Source: Lysobacterales bacterium
GTDB lineage: Bacteria > Pseudomonadota > Gammaproteobacteria > Xanthomonadales > Rhodanobacteraceae
Direction of reading: 5' to 3'
Length of the DNA stretch: 60,863 bases
Assembly: GCA_015655335.1 (NCBI GenBank)
Contig: JAATFF010000115.1
Coordinates: 1 to 60,863, forward strand
Position numbers and translations under genes: made by a program. How positions within the stretch are numbered: position 1 is the stretch's first letter; each line of letters starts with the position of its first letter. Below the pieces are notes generated by a model. It did no database searches. It saw only the letters and a list, made by a program, of their open reading frames with translations, and had not been told where the DNA came from. Shown here piece after piece: positions 48,527 through 57,506 of this stretch.

Positions 48527-49047
48527 GGCGGATCACCCGCTTCGTGTTCGAGTTGGGAGAGGTTGTCGGCAAGCTTGCGCAACAAGCGACTCAGGTTGCG
48601 CCGATCCATATCGCTGAAGCCGGCGAAGATGAGCTGCAGGCTTGGAAACATGGTGGGCAGCATCTTCAGTACGAAGCGCCGTCCCGTCGCGGTGATACGC
48701 ATGACCACCCGACGTCGATCTTCGGCACTAGGGCCGCGCGTGATAAGGCCGCGCTTGACCAAGGCGTCCGCGATACGAGTCATGTTCGTGGCGCCTTGCA
48801 AAGTGAAGGCGCAGAGCTCACCTGGTGTGGAGCTGCCGTCCGGTCTGGAGAACAGCATCATCAGGGTGCGAAATTCGCTGTCGTTGAGCTTGTGCGGCTT
48901 GAGCTTGTGTTCGAATTGCGCCTGCACGCGCTCGCTTAGCAGCAGCAAGATACGACAGAGCGCCGCATCTTGAGGCATTTCGGGAATGACTTCGCGGACG
49001 CGGGCAATGCCCTCATCCAGCATTTTTAGATGGTCGCGCAGGGACAT
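48523..49047 (-). CDS. MarR-family transcriptional regulator
   Basis: Winged-helix repressor, 174 residues, first gene of the efflux operon and so a likely autoregulator of it (compare EmrR/MprA). Features: helix-rich dimer part at N-terminus, HKLNDSEFRTLMML, the recognition region LQGATNMTRIADALVKRGLITR, and the wing SAEDRRRVVMRITATGRRF. The start region carries a direct repeat ATTTCATYGATG at 49046-49057 and 49061-49072 that could be the operator; this is a guess from pattern only. Confidence 0.9.
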   Translation of the reverse strand: MSLRDHLKMLDEGIARVREVIPEMPQDAALCRILLLLSERVQAQFEHKLKPHKLNDSEFRTLMMLFSRPDGSSTPGELCAFTLQGATNMTRIADALVKRGLITRGPSAEDRRRVVMRITATGRRFVLKMLPTMFPSLQLIFAGFSDMDRRNLSRLLRKLADNLSQLEHEAGDPP

Positions 49048-49134
49048 TTCATCGATGCATATTTCATTGATGGAACAAATGATGCGCCGCGATGCAAGCG
49101 ATTTGCAAGTGCCAAGGAACCGCTGGCTTAGAGC

Positions 49135-49899
49135 CTAAACTCCGAAGAGGCGCTGCACGTTGGCTGTTGTAGCCATGGCAAGCTCATCGGGATCGCTATT
49201 GCGCAAGCGGGCGATGCAGTCGAGGGCGTCGGTCAGATAGGAGGGTTCGTTGCGCTCGCCACGATGAGAGGCACCTGGCTGATCGGGCGCGTCGCTCTCC
49301 AGCAGCAGATATTCGAGCGGCATGTTTGAAACGATTCGGCGCAGGCGTTGCGCCCGCTCGTAGGTGATGGGGCCGCCAATACCTAAGTGGAAGCCGAGTT
49401 TCCATAACTGTTCGGCTTGTTCCTGGCTGCCCGAGAAGCTGTGCACCACGCCGCGCAAGCCGCCTATGCGGCGCAAGGTCGTCGTCACTTCATCCAGGGC
49501 TGCGCGTGCATGCAAAATCACCGGCAGGTCGAATTCGCGAGCTAGGTTCAATTGTTGTCGAAAGTATTCGCGTTGCCCCTGCGCATCATGTCCTTCTTGA
49601 TGAAAGTCGAGACCGATTTCACCGATGGCGACGGGGCGATGTGTTTCAAGCCATTGCGATAACGCGGTCAGGTCACCGTCGCGATGTCGATGCATAAACA
49701 TCGGATGCAGGCCATAGGCGGGGAATAAACCGCTTCCGGGCAGGCATAGGGCCTGGATGCGCGACCAGCTTGCGGCGTCGGTGCCCGGAATTATCTGCAG
49801 GGCCACGCCCGCGGCGCGTGCGCGTTCCACGGCCGCGTCGCGGTCCGCGTCGAAGCGCGTATCGTCCAAGTGCACGTGGCTGTCGGCGAGTCGTGGCAT
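49135..49899 (-). CDS. TatD-family metal-dependent hydrolase / DNase
   Basis: 254 residues, TIM-barrel metallo-hydrolase. Metal-binding motifs: DSHVHLD at residues 6-12, the AIGEIGLDFH Glu, LPVILHARA His, GVVHSFSG His, and LLLESDAP Asp. Members are 3'-5' DNases acting in DNA repair and turnover; the YjjV-like branch is possible. ATG 49899 (MPRLADSHVHLD) preferred over 49932. Confidence 0.9.
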   Translation of the reverse strand: MPRLADSHVHLDDTRFDADRDAAVERARAAGVALQIIPGTDAASWSRIQALCLPGSGLFPAYGLHPMFMHRHRDGDLTALSQWLETHRPVAIGEIGLDFHQEGHDAQGQREYFRQQLNLAREFDLPVILHARAALDEVTTTLRRIGGLRGVVHSFSGSQEQAEQLWKLGFHLGIGGPITYERAQRLRRIVSNMPLEYLLLESDAPDQPGASHRGERNEPSYLTDALDCIARLRNSDPDELAMATTANVQRLFGV

Positions 49900-50090
49900 A
49901 GTTCGCGGTCGATTTGTTATGCAGCCACCCATCTCCAGTGCCGTGCTGTCGATCCAGGGTGTGGATGAATCGACAGTTTTGAGACCAGTCTAGGCGCTAT
50001 TCAGCGTCCCGGCGTTTCAATGTCACTACGTAAAAAATGTCGCGGGGACGCAGCGAGCGCTGCGGCTGTTTTAGTACAGGAGATTCAGGA

Positions 50091-50735
50091 ATGAGTAAGT
50101 TGGCAGTCAATGCATTGTGCATGAGTCTGGTGGCGACGTTTGCCTTTGGCTTGGCGGCGTGCAGTAAGCAGGCCGGTTCTGATGCGAATAATGCCGGTGC
50201 GGCTATCGCGACCAGTGTCGCTGGTGCCGCAAGTACCGCTCAAGCGACGCCGCCCGCGCAACCGGATCAACCGCCGCCGTCTGACGGTGGTACGCAATAT
50301 GCCCAGGTCGTCAGCGTGACGCCCGTAAGTCAGGTTGCGGGCGCCCCGCAACAAGTCTGTCACGATGAGGTGATTTACAAGAAAGTGCCGCCGAAAGACG
50401 AGCACCGTATCGCCGGAACCGCGATCGGTGCCGTAGCGGGCGGTTTGCTCGGGCACTTGGTCGGTAGCGGAAAGGGCAATACCTTGGCGACGGTCGCTGG
50501 CGCGGTGGGTGGCGGCTATGCGGGCAATCGCATCGAGGCAAACCGTCAGGAGCACAACGTTAAGGCCGAGACGGTGCGCCGTTGCAGTGCCGTTGCAAAT
50601 GCCGGCGGTAATATCGCGGCGTATGACGTGACCTACGTTTACAACGGTGTGACGCGCACCACCCGCATGGATCATGATCCAGGCAATCAAGTTCAGGTCG
50701 TGCAAGGCGTTGCTGTCGTTTCGGATGCGCATTGA
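50091..50735 (+). CDS. Glycine-zipper 2TM-domain lipoprotein
   Basis: 214 residues, lipoprotein signal with lipobox GLAAC at about residue 24. A Ser/Ala/Pro/Gln-rich linker follows, then the glycine-zipper segment GTAIGAVAGGLLGHLVGSGKGNTLATVAGAVGGGYAGN near 122-160, as in SlyB/17-kDa antigen-type outer-membrane proteins. These zippers insert in or stabilise membranes; the exact role is unknown. ATG 50091 is preceded by AGGAGATTCAGG. A second glycine-zipper lipoprotein gene follows 21 bases downstream. Confidence 0.85.
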   Translation: MSKLAVNALCMSLVATFAFGLAACSKQAGSDANNAGAAIATSVAGAASTAQATPPAQPDQPPPSDGGTQYAQVVSVTPVSQVAGAPQQVCHDEVIYKKVPPKDEHRIAGTAIGAVAGGLLGHLVGSGKGNTLATVAGAVGGGYAGNRIEANRQEHNVKAETVRRCSAVANAGGNIAAYDVTYVYNGVTRTTRMDHDPGNQVQVVQGVAVVSDAH

Positions 50736-50756
50736 TCAATTCATCAGGAGATCGTC

Positions 50757-51230
50757 GTGAATATCAAGACAAGTAATGTGGGAGTCATAGCGGCGTTGAT
50801 GGTGAGTGTGGCGGCGCTATCCGGGTGTCAGACCCAACCGGTGTATCAGGGGCAGACTGCCTACGGCTACCGCGGTTGCCAGAGCTGTGGCGTCGTGCAG
50901 CAGATCCAGCAGGTTTATGTGCAGCAGCAGGGCACCAACAACAGCGGTATCGGCACCGTGATCGGTGCGGTGGCAGGCGGCATTCTGGGCAGCACCATTG
51001 GCCATGGCCGCGGCAATACGGCAGCTACCGTAGGTGGTGCTGTGGTGGGTGGCGTCGTGGGGAACCAGGTGGGTGCGGCGAATAGCACGCCGGGCGGCAC
51101 CGTGCCGGCTTGGCAGATCGTGATTCGCCTGGATAGCGGCCAGTACGCAACGGTCACGCAGATTCCCAATCCCGGCGTGCGTCCTGGCGACTATGTCGTG
51201 ATCAACAATAATCTGGTCTATCCGCGCTGA
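50757..51230 (+). CDS. Second glycine-zipper 2TM-domain lipoprotein
   Basis: 157 residues, GTG start behind TCAGGAGATC. Lipobox ALSGC near residue 23, a Gln/Tyr-rich stretch with QSCGVVQQIQQVYVQQQG, then the zipper GTVIGAVAGGILGSTIGHGRGNTAATVGGAVVGGVVGNQVG. A soluble C-terminal part, TPGGTVPAWQIVIRLDSGQYATVTQ, resembles the end of SlyB/PcpT-like proteins. It is probably cotranscribed with the preceding paralogue and ended by the hairpin at 51267-51296. Confidence 0.85.
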   Translation: MNIKTSNVGVIAALMVSVAALSGCQTQPVYQGQTAYGYRGCQSCGVVQQIQQVYVQQQGTNNSGIGTVIGAVAGGILGSTIGHGRGNTAATVGGAVVGGVVGNQVGAANSTPGGTVPAWQIVIRLDSGQYATVTQIPNPGVRPGDYVVINNNLVYPR

Positions 51231-51266
51231 TTTTCTGTTACTTATTTGGACATTTAGACGTCCATA

Positions 51267-51296
51267 AAAAAAGGCCCTCTACCGAGGGCCTTTTTT
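51267..51296 (+). terminator. Bidirectional terminator
   Basis: Perfect 13-bp stem AAAAAAGGCCCTC / GAGGGCCTTTTTT with a TACC loop, between the convergent glycine-zipper and SleB-type genes; works in both directions. Confidence 0.9.
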
Positions 51297-51314
51297 GCGC
51301 CGGATTGGCGACTA

Positions 51315-51749
51315 TCAGTTGATCGAGTAAAACTTGTGATCGCCGATCGTTACCGCATTGCGATTGCGCGACCATACAGGCGAGACCGATACGGTAGCGA
51401 AATGATCCGCATGCGGCACGAAGAAGCGCCGTTCGTCTACGGGAAGATCCCAGTTCGTGATCGACTTGCCTGCGATGTCCCACGCTTTTTGGAACGCTTT
51501 GAGATTGTCGATGTCCTGGGATTGCGACGTAGTGGTAAGCGCAAATTGATGCGGTGACTTCACCACATCACACACCGTGCCACCCCATTGACCGCGTTCG
51601 CGTCGACGCATGGCTACTTCAGCCACGGCCATCTGACCAATCGTCGTCTGGCTACGTGCTTCCAGATAGACGGTGGTCGCCAGACAAGTCTGGTCTGCGA
51701 GCGGTTGGGGCAGTACGGACATTAGCCACAACAACATGGAAAGTTTCAT
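51315..51749 (-). CDS. SleB-type cell wall hydrolase
   Basis: 144 residues. An N-terminal signal peptide ends near residue 21. The hydrolase_2/SleB domain is recognisable from TVYLEARSQTTIGQMAVAEVAMRR (with the conserved Glu) and SPHQFAL. It is predicted to cut peptidoglycan glycan strands in the periplasm. ATG 51749 has GGAGG six bases upstream; a longer frame to 51908 has no signal peptide at its start. Short for the family, so a minimal catalytic domain. Confidence 0.8.
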   Translation of the reverse strand: MKLSMLLWLMSVLPQPLADQTCLATTVYLEARSQTTIGQMAVAEVAMRRRERGQWGGTVCDVVKSPHQFALTTTSQSQDIDNLKAFQKAWDIAGKSITNWDLPVDERRFFVPHADHFATVSVSPVWSRNRNAVTIGDHKFYSIN

Positions 51750-52192
51750 ATCTGCCTCCAGCTTGCAGTTACGGCGAGACATCACATGCATGTCTTGACG
51801 CAGTTGCGGTGGACGGGCGGGCAGGCCGTTCCACCTGGATCTATCGCTCATGCCGAAACTTGTGGCACAGGCGGTTAGCCACGACAACGTGGCGGATTCG
51901 ATCAGCATGTCCGATGCCGACCGTCGTTGATTTGGCTATGACGCTGCGGGCTAAAGAGCCCATGCGTGCAGCGTGTTCGCGCATACGGCGAATTGTCCTC
52001 CGGCGATATTTCTGCCGGGTCGCGCCGATCCGGACCCCTCCGGTTCGTCGCGTATGTCGGCATCCTGCGGGCTGAATGGATGCCGAAAAAAGTTTGGCGG
52101 AATCTAGTGGGCCCTTCTCGTCTTTGCAAGTGCCTGGTCGGTTTGATTCACGTTTCGCTCACATTGTTGACATTGCACAAATGACGTAAGCA
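51750..52192. other. Intergenic region without recognised gene
   Basis: 443 bp between the divergent-to-convergent sleB-type and ygfZ genes. Short frames on both strands (up to 75 codons) match nothing I know. A small hairpin GGGCT-AAAG-AGCCC occurs near 51947-51960. Probably promoter DNA for the SleB-type gene plus spacer. Confidence 0.5.
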
Positions 52193-52996
52193 TTAATCCG
52201 GCCAAGTGTTGAGTAGCTGTACAGCAACATCATCATCGCTAGTGTTTTCCGCGTGTTGCACGATGTTGTTTGCAATCTCATCGGCGATCACAGCAAGTGC
52301 TTCGATGCGATCATCATGTTGTATCACATCCAGCAATCGCACGAACTCGCGATCGTTTTGTCGCAACACGCTTCCTGCTGCAACGATTCTCGATAATTCG
52401 ACCTGATGCAGATGTCGTTTGTTCCCGCCGCGGTAATGCAATCGCGCAACGATTTCCTGTCCGGGATAACATCCTTTGTCGAGTGCAACGGCACCCAATC
52501 GATGCAATGACAATGCGGGTGGAAGCAACTCATTCAATGCATCGTCTGGAAGCCATGGCCATCCTGCGCGCAATTCCATAACGCGCCGTGCATCGTCATC
52601 GTTTGCGTGCGAACTCAGCAGTAAAGAGTGCGCACCACAGCCAAGATGAATAACGTCATCTTCCGCGTCGACAACGTACATCGGCATTGCCGAACCGGAT
52701 CCGAGCACGGATGAGTTTGCAACCATCAACTTGACGCGCAAGCGAAACACGAAGCGCTGTAATGCATCAGCGAAACTTGCCGCGTCGCCGCCGCGAAGCA
52801 TCAATAGGAATCGTTCGTCAGCCAATCGCGCGAGATGGAATAGGGCGCGTACCCGACCCTGCGCATCCAGCCAGCTGCTGAACTGCCACTGGCCGTTCGG
52901 CAGGGTGCTCACCTGACTGGTGAACTGGTTGTGCGCGAAGGTAGCGGCGTCCGGGCCTTCGATAAAAAGTGCTTGGGCGATGTTGGATGTCGGCAT
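52193..52996 (-). CDS. ygfZ: YgfZ/GcvT-like folate-binding protein
   Basis: Folate-dependent factor for Fe-S cluster enzyme repair or assembly and tRNA thiolation in E. coli. 267 residues. The YgfZ signature is visible as DKGCYPGQEIVARLHYRGG near 172-190, containing the functional Cys. Start chosen at ATG 52996 (MPTSNIAQALFIEG); other in-frame starts lie just upstream. It lies divergent to the sdh cluster, whose SdhB subunit needs three Fe-S clusters. Confidence 0.88.
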   Translation of the reverse strand: MPTSNIAQALFIEGPDAATFAHNQFTSQVSTLPNGQWQFSSWLDAQGRVRALFHLARLADERFLLMLRGGDAASFADALQRFVFRLRVKLMVANSSVLGSGSAMPMYVVDAEDDVIHLGCGAHSLLLSSHANDDDARRVMELRAGWPWLPDDALNELLPPALSLHRLGAVALDKGCYPGQEIVARLHYRGGNKRHLHQVELSRIVAAGSVLRQNDREFVRLLDVIQHDDRIEALAVIADEIANNIVQHAENTSDDDVAVQLLNTWPD

Positions 52997-53125
52997 GCGC
53001 GTAGGGACATGGGGGCGGCGGGGTCGTGCTGCAAGGCGGCAGGCCCAGCCCTGCAACGCTAGGTGCCGCGCGTCAACTGGTTGTGCCGCTATGCCGCAAG
53101 TATTACGCTTTTAGCGATACGAACC

Positions 53126-53293
53126 ATGCCCGACACCTCCTCCAAACCCGCAACCAGTCCCCAACCCGCAAAGACGGAGCGCGCTGTTACGCCTGCTTCG
53201 CCCGCGCAGGAGAAGGAACCGGCCGGGCGACCGGCGCCGGATCCCACACGCTACGGCGATTGGGAAAAGAACGGGCGCTGCATCGACTTCTGA
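53126..53293 (+). CDS. DUF1674 / SdhAF4-like succinate dehydrogenase assembly factor
   Basis: 55-residue protein: a Pro/Ala/Lys-rich flexible N-terminus and the conserved C-terminal motif PTRYGDWEKNGRCIDF of DUF1674. The eukaryotic homologue SDHAF4 binds flavinylated SdhA and helps it join SdhB. The position 92 bases before sdhC supports the same job here. The start ATG 53126 has no strong ribosome site. Confidence 0.85.
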   Translation: MPDTSSKPATSPQPAKTERAVTPASPAQEKEPAGRPAPDPTRYGDWEKNGRCIDF

Positions 53294-53385
53294 GTCACTG
53301 CACCAGTCCGTGTTGTGAACACGGCGATGATGCAGGGAGCAGGTGGCGGTGTGGGCATCAGCGATTCCACCCCAGGATAGCCGCC

Positions 53386-53781
53386 ATGGCAGACACGCGA
53401 CGACCGCTCTCACCACACCTACAGATATATAAGTGGCAAGTGCAGATGGTGACCTCCATCCTGCATCGCGCCACCGGCATCGCCCTGGCCGTGGGCACGC
53501 TGATGATCCTGTGGGGCCTCCTCGCCCTGGCTGCTGGTGAAGACGCCTTCAACCAGTTCAAGGTTTGCACTGGCAGTCCGCTCGGCGTCATCTTGATGAT
53601 CGGCTGGACCTGGGCACTGTTTTTTCATCTGTGCAACGGCATTCGTCACCTGATTCAGGATGCAGGCGCCGGTTATGCCATTTCGCAGTTCGTGCGTTCC
53701 AGTTGGCTGTCGGTGATCGTCAGCATCGTACTGACGCTGCTTGTATGGGCATATGTGCTGACCGCCGGAGGCGCCGCATGA
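53386..53781 (+). CDS. sdhC: Succinate dehydrogenase cytochrome b556 subunit SdhC
   Basis: Membrane anchor of complex II, 131 residues, three TM segments. N-terminal RPLSPHLQIYKWQVQMVTSILHRATG (quinone-site Ser and Arg) and the heme-ligand region FFHLCNGIRHLIQDAG near 84-99. The stop overlaps the sdhD start (ATGA). Confidence 0.95.
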   Translation: MADTRRPLSPHLQIYKWQVQMVTSILHRATGIALAVGTLMILWGLLALAAGEDAFNQFKVCTGSPLGVILMIGWTWALFFHLCNGIRHLIQDAGAGYAISQFVRSSWLSVIVSIVLTLLVWAYVLTAGGAA

Positions 53782-54173
53782 GCACGAACGCGAAAGATCT
53801 GCAGAACCCCCTTAAGCGTGCGCGCGGGCTCGGTTCGGCCCAATCGGGCGTCGGCCATTGGTGGACGCAACGCGTGACGGCCGTTGGCTTGGTATTACTT
53901 GGCATCTGGTTTGTCGTCCTCGTGCTCGGCTTGCTGCATGCCGATTACGCGACGGCCAAGGCGACGGTGGCCAAACCGTGGAATGCGGTGCTGCTGGTCG
54001 CCTTTTTGATCACTGCGTTCTGGCATGCCGTGCTCGGCTTGCAAGTAGTGATCGAAGATTACGTGCACACCCGCTGGAAAGAAGTTTTCCTGCTGGTGGC
54101 GATTAAGTTCCTCGCGGTGCTGGGCGCGCTAGCTGGCGCGCTGGCTGTACTGCGCATCGCATTGGGAGCCTGA
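53778..54173 (+). CDS. sdhD: Succinate dehydrogenase hydrophobic anchor SdhD
   Basis: Second membrane anchor, 131 residues, three TM segments. [22 protein letters not shown] near 80-101 contains the likely heme-ligand His and the Asp-Tyr pair of the quinone site, matching the E. coli SdhD arrangement. 5 bases before sdhA. Confidence 0.94.
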   Translation: MSTNAKDLQNPLKRARGLGSAQSGVGHWWTQRVTAVGLVLLGIWFVVLVLGLLHADYATAKATVAKPWNAVLLVAFLITAFWHAVLGLQVVIEDYVHTRWKEVFLLVAIKFLAVLGALAGALAVLRIALGA

Positions 54174-54178
54174 GGCCG

Positions 54179-55966
54179 ATGGAAGCCTACAAGATTCAGC
54201 AACACAAATATGACGTGATCGTAGTCGGCGCCGGTGGTGCTGGCCTGCGCGCCACGTTCGGCCTGGCGGAAAAGGGCCTCAAGGCCGCTTGCATCACCAA
54301 GGTGTTTCCCACCCGTTCGCACACCGTGGCGGCACAGGGCGGCATCGCCGCCGCACTCGGCAACATGGGCGAAGACGACTGGCGCTTCCATTTCTACGAC
54401 ACGATCAAGGGTTCGGACTGGTTGGGTGACCAGGACTCCATCGAGTACATGTGCCGTGAGGCCATTCCCTCGATCCTTGAGCTGGAACACTACGGCGTGC
54501 CGTTCTCGCGCACCGATGACGGCCGCATTTACCAGCGCCCGTTTGGCGGCATGACGACGCATTACGGCAAGGGCACCGCGCAGCGTACTTGCGCTGCCGC
54601 CGACCGTACCGGCCACGCGATCTTGCATACGTTGTATCAGCAGGCGCTGGCGCATGACGCTACGTTCTTTGTCGAATACTTCGCCATCGACCTTATCTTC
54701 GATGAAGAAGGCATTTGCCGCGGTGTACTCGCGCTCGACATGAACGAAGGCACGCTGCATTTCTTCCGCGGCCAGGCCGTTGTGCTGGCAACCGGCGGTT
54801 ACGGGCGCGCCTATTTCAGCGCCACGTCGGCGCATACCTGCACCGGCGACGGCGGCGGCATGGTGCTGCGCGCCGGGCTCGCGCTGCAGGATATGGAATT
54901 CGTGCAGTTCCATCCCACTGGCATTTACGGCGCGGGCTGTTTGATTACCGAAGGCGTACGTGGCGAAGGTGGTTACCTCACCAACTCCAACGGCGAGCGC
55001 TTCATGGAGCGCTACGCGCCGAGCGCGAAGGATCTTGCTTCGCGTGACGTGGTGAGCCGCGCGATTACCGTCGAGATCCGCGAAGGTCGCGGCGTTGGCG
55101 AGCATAAGGATCATGTGCATCTGAATCTGATGCATCTGGGCGCCGAGGTCATCCACGAGCGTTTGCCGGGCATCGCCGAATCTGCCCGCATTTTCGCTGG
55201 CGTGGATGTGACGAAGGAACCGATCCCTGTATTGCCGACCGTGCACTACAACATGGGCGGCATCCCGACCAACTATCACGGCGAAGTGGTGCAGAAGAAG
55301 GGCGATGACGTCGACGCCGTGGTGCCGGGCCTGTTCGCTATCGGCGAAGCGGCTTGTGTGTCGGTGCACGGTGCCAACCGTCTGGGTTCCAACTCGCTGC
55401 TCGACCTGGTGGTGTTTGGTCGCGCGGTGTCGCATCGCTGTGCCGAACTGATCAAGCCAGGTGCCGCGCACAAGGATCTGCCGGCCAATGTGCTGGATAA
55501 GGCGCTCGCACGCTTCGATGGCCTGCGCAATGCCAATGGCAGCATGCCGACCGCGCAGATCCGCATGGATATGCAACGCACCATGCAGAAAGATGCCGCC
55601 GTGTTCCGCACAGGCGAAACCTTGAAGGAAGGCAGCCAGAAGATTTCAGCCGTCTACGACTCGTTCAAGGACGTCAAAGTCAGCGATCGTTCCATGGTGT
55701 GGAACTCCGACCTGATCGAAACGCTGGAACTGTCCAACCTGCTGGCGCAGGCCGTGGCGACGATGCATTCCGCTCAGCAGCGTCCGGAAAGCCGCGGTGC
55801 TCATGCGCGTGAAGATTTCCCCGATCGCGACGACCATGACTGGATGAAGCACACCCTGGTCAAGGTCGATGACAACGGCAACAGCAACTTCGATTTCCGC
55901 CCGGTGCACATGTACACCTTGACCGATGAGGTTGAGGTTGTGCCGCCGAAGAAGCGCGTCTACTAA
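54179..55966 (+). CDS. sdhA: Succinate dehydrogenase flavoprotein subunit SdhA
   Basis: Catalytic subunit oxidising succinate to fumarate, 595 residues. FAD motif [12 protein letters not shown] near 16-27, covalent-FAD His48 in SHTVAAQGG, active-site blocks [19 protein letters not shown] and [14 protein letters not shown]. The C-terminal helical domain ends KKRVY. An imperfect 267-bp repeat begins directly after the stop. Confidence 0.97.
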   Translation: MEAYKIQQHKYDVIVVGAGGAGLRATFGLAEKGLKAACITKVFPTRSHTVAAQGGIAAALGNMGEDDWRFHFYDTIKGSDWLGDQDSIEYMCREAIPSILELEHYGVPFSRTDDGRIYQRPFGGMTTHYGKGTAQRTCAAADRTGHAILHTLYQQALAHDATFFVEYFAIDLIFDEEGICRGVLALDMNEGTLHFFRGQAVVLATGGYGRAYFSATSAHTCTGDGGGMVLRAGLALQDMEFVQFHPTGIYGAGCLITEGVRGEGGYLTNSNGERFMERYAPSAKDLASRDVVSRAITVEIREGRGVGEHKDHVHLNLMHLGAEVIHERLPGIAESARIFAGVDVTKEPIPVLPTVHYNMGGIPTNYHGEVVQKKGDDVDAVVPGLFAIGEAACVSVHGANRLGSNSLLDLVVFGRAVSHRCAELIKPGAAHKDLPANVLDKALARFDGLRNANGSMPTAQIRMDMQRTMQKDAAVFRTGETLKEGSQKISAVYDSFKDVKVSDRSMVWNSDLIETLELSNLLAQAVATMHSAQQRPESRGAHAREDFPDRDDHDWMKHTLVKVDDNGNSNFDFRPVHMYTLTDEVEVVPPKKRVY

Positions 55967-56233
55967 AGAGCCTGAATATGGTCTCGGCGTGGCCCGCGCC
56001 GTGACTGTTTGCCTGACGGGCAAGGAGGAACGAAGGCGTGTATGTCGATACACAACTGAGAGAGGACGCCGCCCGGCGGGCAAACAGTCACGGCCCGAAG
56101 GGTTGCCGCGGCGCGTCCACCATGCGGCAGCGCGTGGCTTGGCTTGCCAGCCAGGCAAGCGCTGCGCCACGCACTACCACCTGGCGAACGCACCGCGGCA
56201 ACGCGGGCTACGCCGAGACCATATTCAGGCTCT
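55967..56233. repeat. Structured intergenic element with 32-bp terminal inverted repeats
   Basis: Fills the sdhA-sdhB gap from the base after the sdhA stop. Left arm 55967-55998 and right arm 56202-56233 are inverted repeats with 31 of 32 bases matching (both begin AGAGCCTGAATATGGTCTCG reading inward). Two inner hairpins lie between: a perfect 16-bp repeat at 55998-56013 / 56079-56094 (GCCGTGACTGTTTGCC), and a 13-of-14 repeat at 56102-56115 / 56189-56202 (GTTGCCGCGG core). Together they predict a three-way-junction fold in the sdh mRNA. It encodes no clear protein. Confidence 0.9.
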
Positions 56234-56254
56234 AATCCGACTGGAGAGGCAATC

Positions 56255-57037
56255 GTGGCCGAGTTCACGCTACCCAAGAATTCGAAGATCCAGCCGGGCA
56301 AGCACTATCCGGCGAAAGACGCGAAAAAACCGCGTACGTTCCGCATCTATCGCTGGTCGCCGGATGACGGCCAGAACCCGCGCGTCGATACGTACGAAGT
56401 CGACCTGGCCGCTTGCGGCCCAATGGTTCTGGACGCGTTGCTGAAGATCAAGAACGAGATCGATCCTACGCTCACACTGCGCCGTTCCTGCCGCGAAGGC
56501 ATCTGCGGTTCGTGCGCGATGAATATCGACGGCACCAATACGCTAGCCTGTACTCGGGCCATCGAGGAGTGCGCGTCCGGCGACGTGAAGATCTATCCGC
56601 TACCGCACATGCCGGTAGTGAAGGATCTCGTGCCGGATCTCACCCACTTCTACGCGCAGTTCGCATCGATCAAGCCGTGGCTGCGCACACAGAGCGCGGC
56701 GCCGGATCGCGAGCGACTGCAGTCGCCGGAAGATCGCAAGAAGCTCGACGGGCTGTACGAGTGCATCCTGTGCGCATGCTGCTCCACCAGCTGCCCGAGC
56801 TACTGGTGGAATGGTGACCGCTACCTTGGGCCGGCGATCCTGCTGCAGGCTTATCGTTGGATCGTCGACTCGCGCGACGAAGACACCGGTGCGCGCCTGG
56901 ACGATCTGGAAGATCCGTTCAAGCTCTATCGCTGCCACACCATCATGAACTGCGCGCGTACTTGTCCGAAGGGTTTGAACCCGGCAAAGGCGATTGCGGA
57001 GATCAAGAAGCTGATCGTGGAACGTCGCTCGGCGTGA
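56255..57037 (+). CDS. sdhB: Succinate dehydrogenase iron-sulfur subunit SdhB
   Basis: Electron-transfer subunit, 260 residues. [2Fe-2S] ligands in [16 protein letters not shown], [4Fe-4S] in [11 protein letters not shown], and the 3Fe-4S region [20 protein letters not shown] 56255 chosen because GGAGAGG precedes it and the following sequence AEFTLP fits the family. The frame is open upstream into the structured repeat, which is unlikely to be coding. It is separated from sdhA by that 267-bp element, unusual for a normally tight operon. Confidence 0.95.
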   Translation: MAEFTLPKNSKIQPGKHYPAKDAKKPRTFRIYRWSPDDGQNPRVDTYEVDLAACGPMVLDALLKIKNEIDPTLTLRRSCREGICGSCAMNIDGTNTLACTRAIEECASGDVKIYPLPHMPVVKDLVPDLTHFYAQFASIKPWLRTQSAAPDRERLQSPEDRKKLDGLYECILCACCSTSCPSYWWNGDRYLGPAILLQAYRWIVDSRDEDTGARLDDLEDPFKLYRCHTIMNCARTCPKGLNPAKAIAEIKKLIVERRSA

Positions 57038-57039
57038 TG

Positions 57040-57240
57040 TGCCGCTTTTCCCTCTCCCCTCCGGGGAGAGGGCAGGGTGAGGGGGCAATCTTGCGCTGCT
57101 CTTGAAATCGAAGTGTGCTTCGATTGACGTTCGGGGCAAGCCCCAGCCCCTCACCTCAATCCTCTTCCTCGCTCCTCAAAGCGAGGCCATCCATGGCCTC
57201 TCCCCGCGTCCCGCAGGGGAGAGAAGGCGAAGGAGGCGCT
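57040..57240. repeat. Dispersed C/T-rich palindromic repeats between sdhB and sdhE
   Basis: Contains a CCTCTCCCC-TCC-GGGGAGAGG palindrome near 57052-57072, followed by GCAGGGTGAGGGG. A related CCTCTCCCC...GGGGAGAG copy lies near 57196-57222, and CCTCACCTCAATCCTC stands between. Looks like REP-type intergenic repeats; a weaker relative (CTTCCCCTTGCTTCAGAAGGGGAAG) lies at about 6580-6610. Confidence 0.55.
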
Positions 57241-57257
57241 TCACGCGCTTTAATTTG

Positions 57258-57506
57258 ATGGAAGATACGTGCATCAAACGTCTGCGTTGGCGCACCCGCC
57301 GCGGTACACGCGAACTCGATGCGCTGTTTGGCGGTTGGCTGGAGTCGTCTTTCCTTACTGCGGACGAAGCCCAACGCCAGGCTTTCGACGAATTGCTCGA
57401 TGTGCAGGATCCGGACCTATGGGACTGGGTCATGGGCCACGCCCGGCCACCGCGCGCGGATTGGCAAGCGATCATCGATGACATCCGCGCCCGCCATCGG
57501 CTTTGA
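57258..57506 (+). CDS. sdhE: Succinate dehydrogenase assembly factor SdhE
   Basis: Small helical protein (DUF339 family), 82 residues, needed for covalent flavinylation of SdhA. The conserved RGxxE motif is RGTRE at residues 15-19, followed by ELDALFGG and the LLDVQDPDLWDWVMG block. ATG 57258 fits the family N-terminus. The ygfX-like gene overlaps its last 29 bases. Confidence 0.92.
   Translation: MEDTCIKRLRWRTRRGTRELDALFGGWLESSFLTADEAQRQAFDELLDVQDPDLWDWVMGHARPPRADWQAIIDDIRARHRL

Noticed and set aside
51902-52184. Small genes of 72-75 codons on either strand in the gap before ygfZ
   Set aside because: No ribosome site, no recognisable domain, and composition typical of non-coding GC-rich DNA.
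54059-55576. 505-codon minus-strand open frame
   Set aside because: Lies opposite sdhA; high GC third positions create long antisense frames. Several similar ones occur opposite obgE, ileS, kmo and emrB.
55967-56233. CRISPR array or protein-coding extension of sdhB
   Set aside because: Repeats are inverted, not direct and regularly spaced. The open frame upstream of GTG 56255 has no family similarity and runs through the hairpins.
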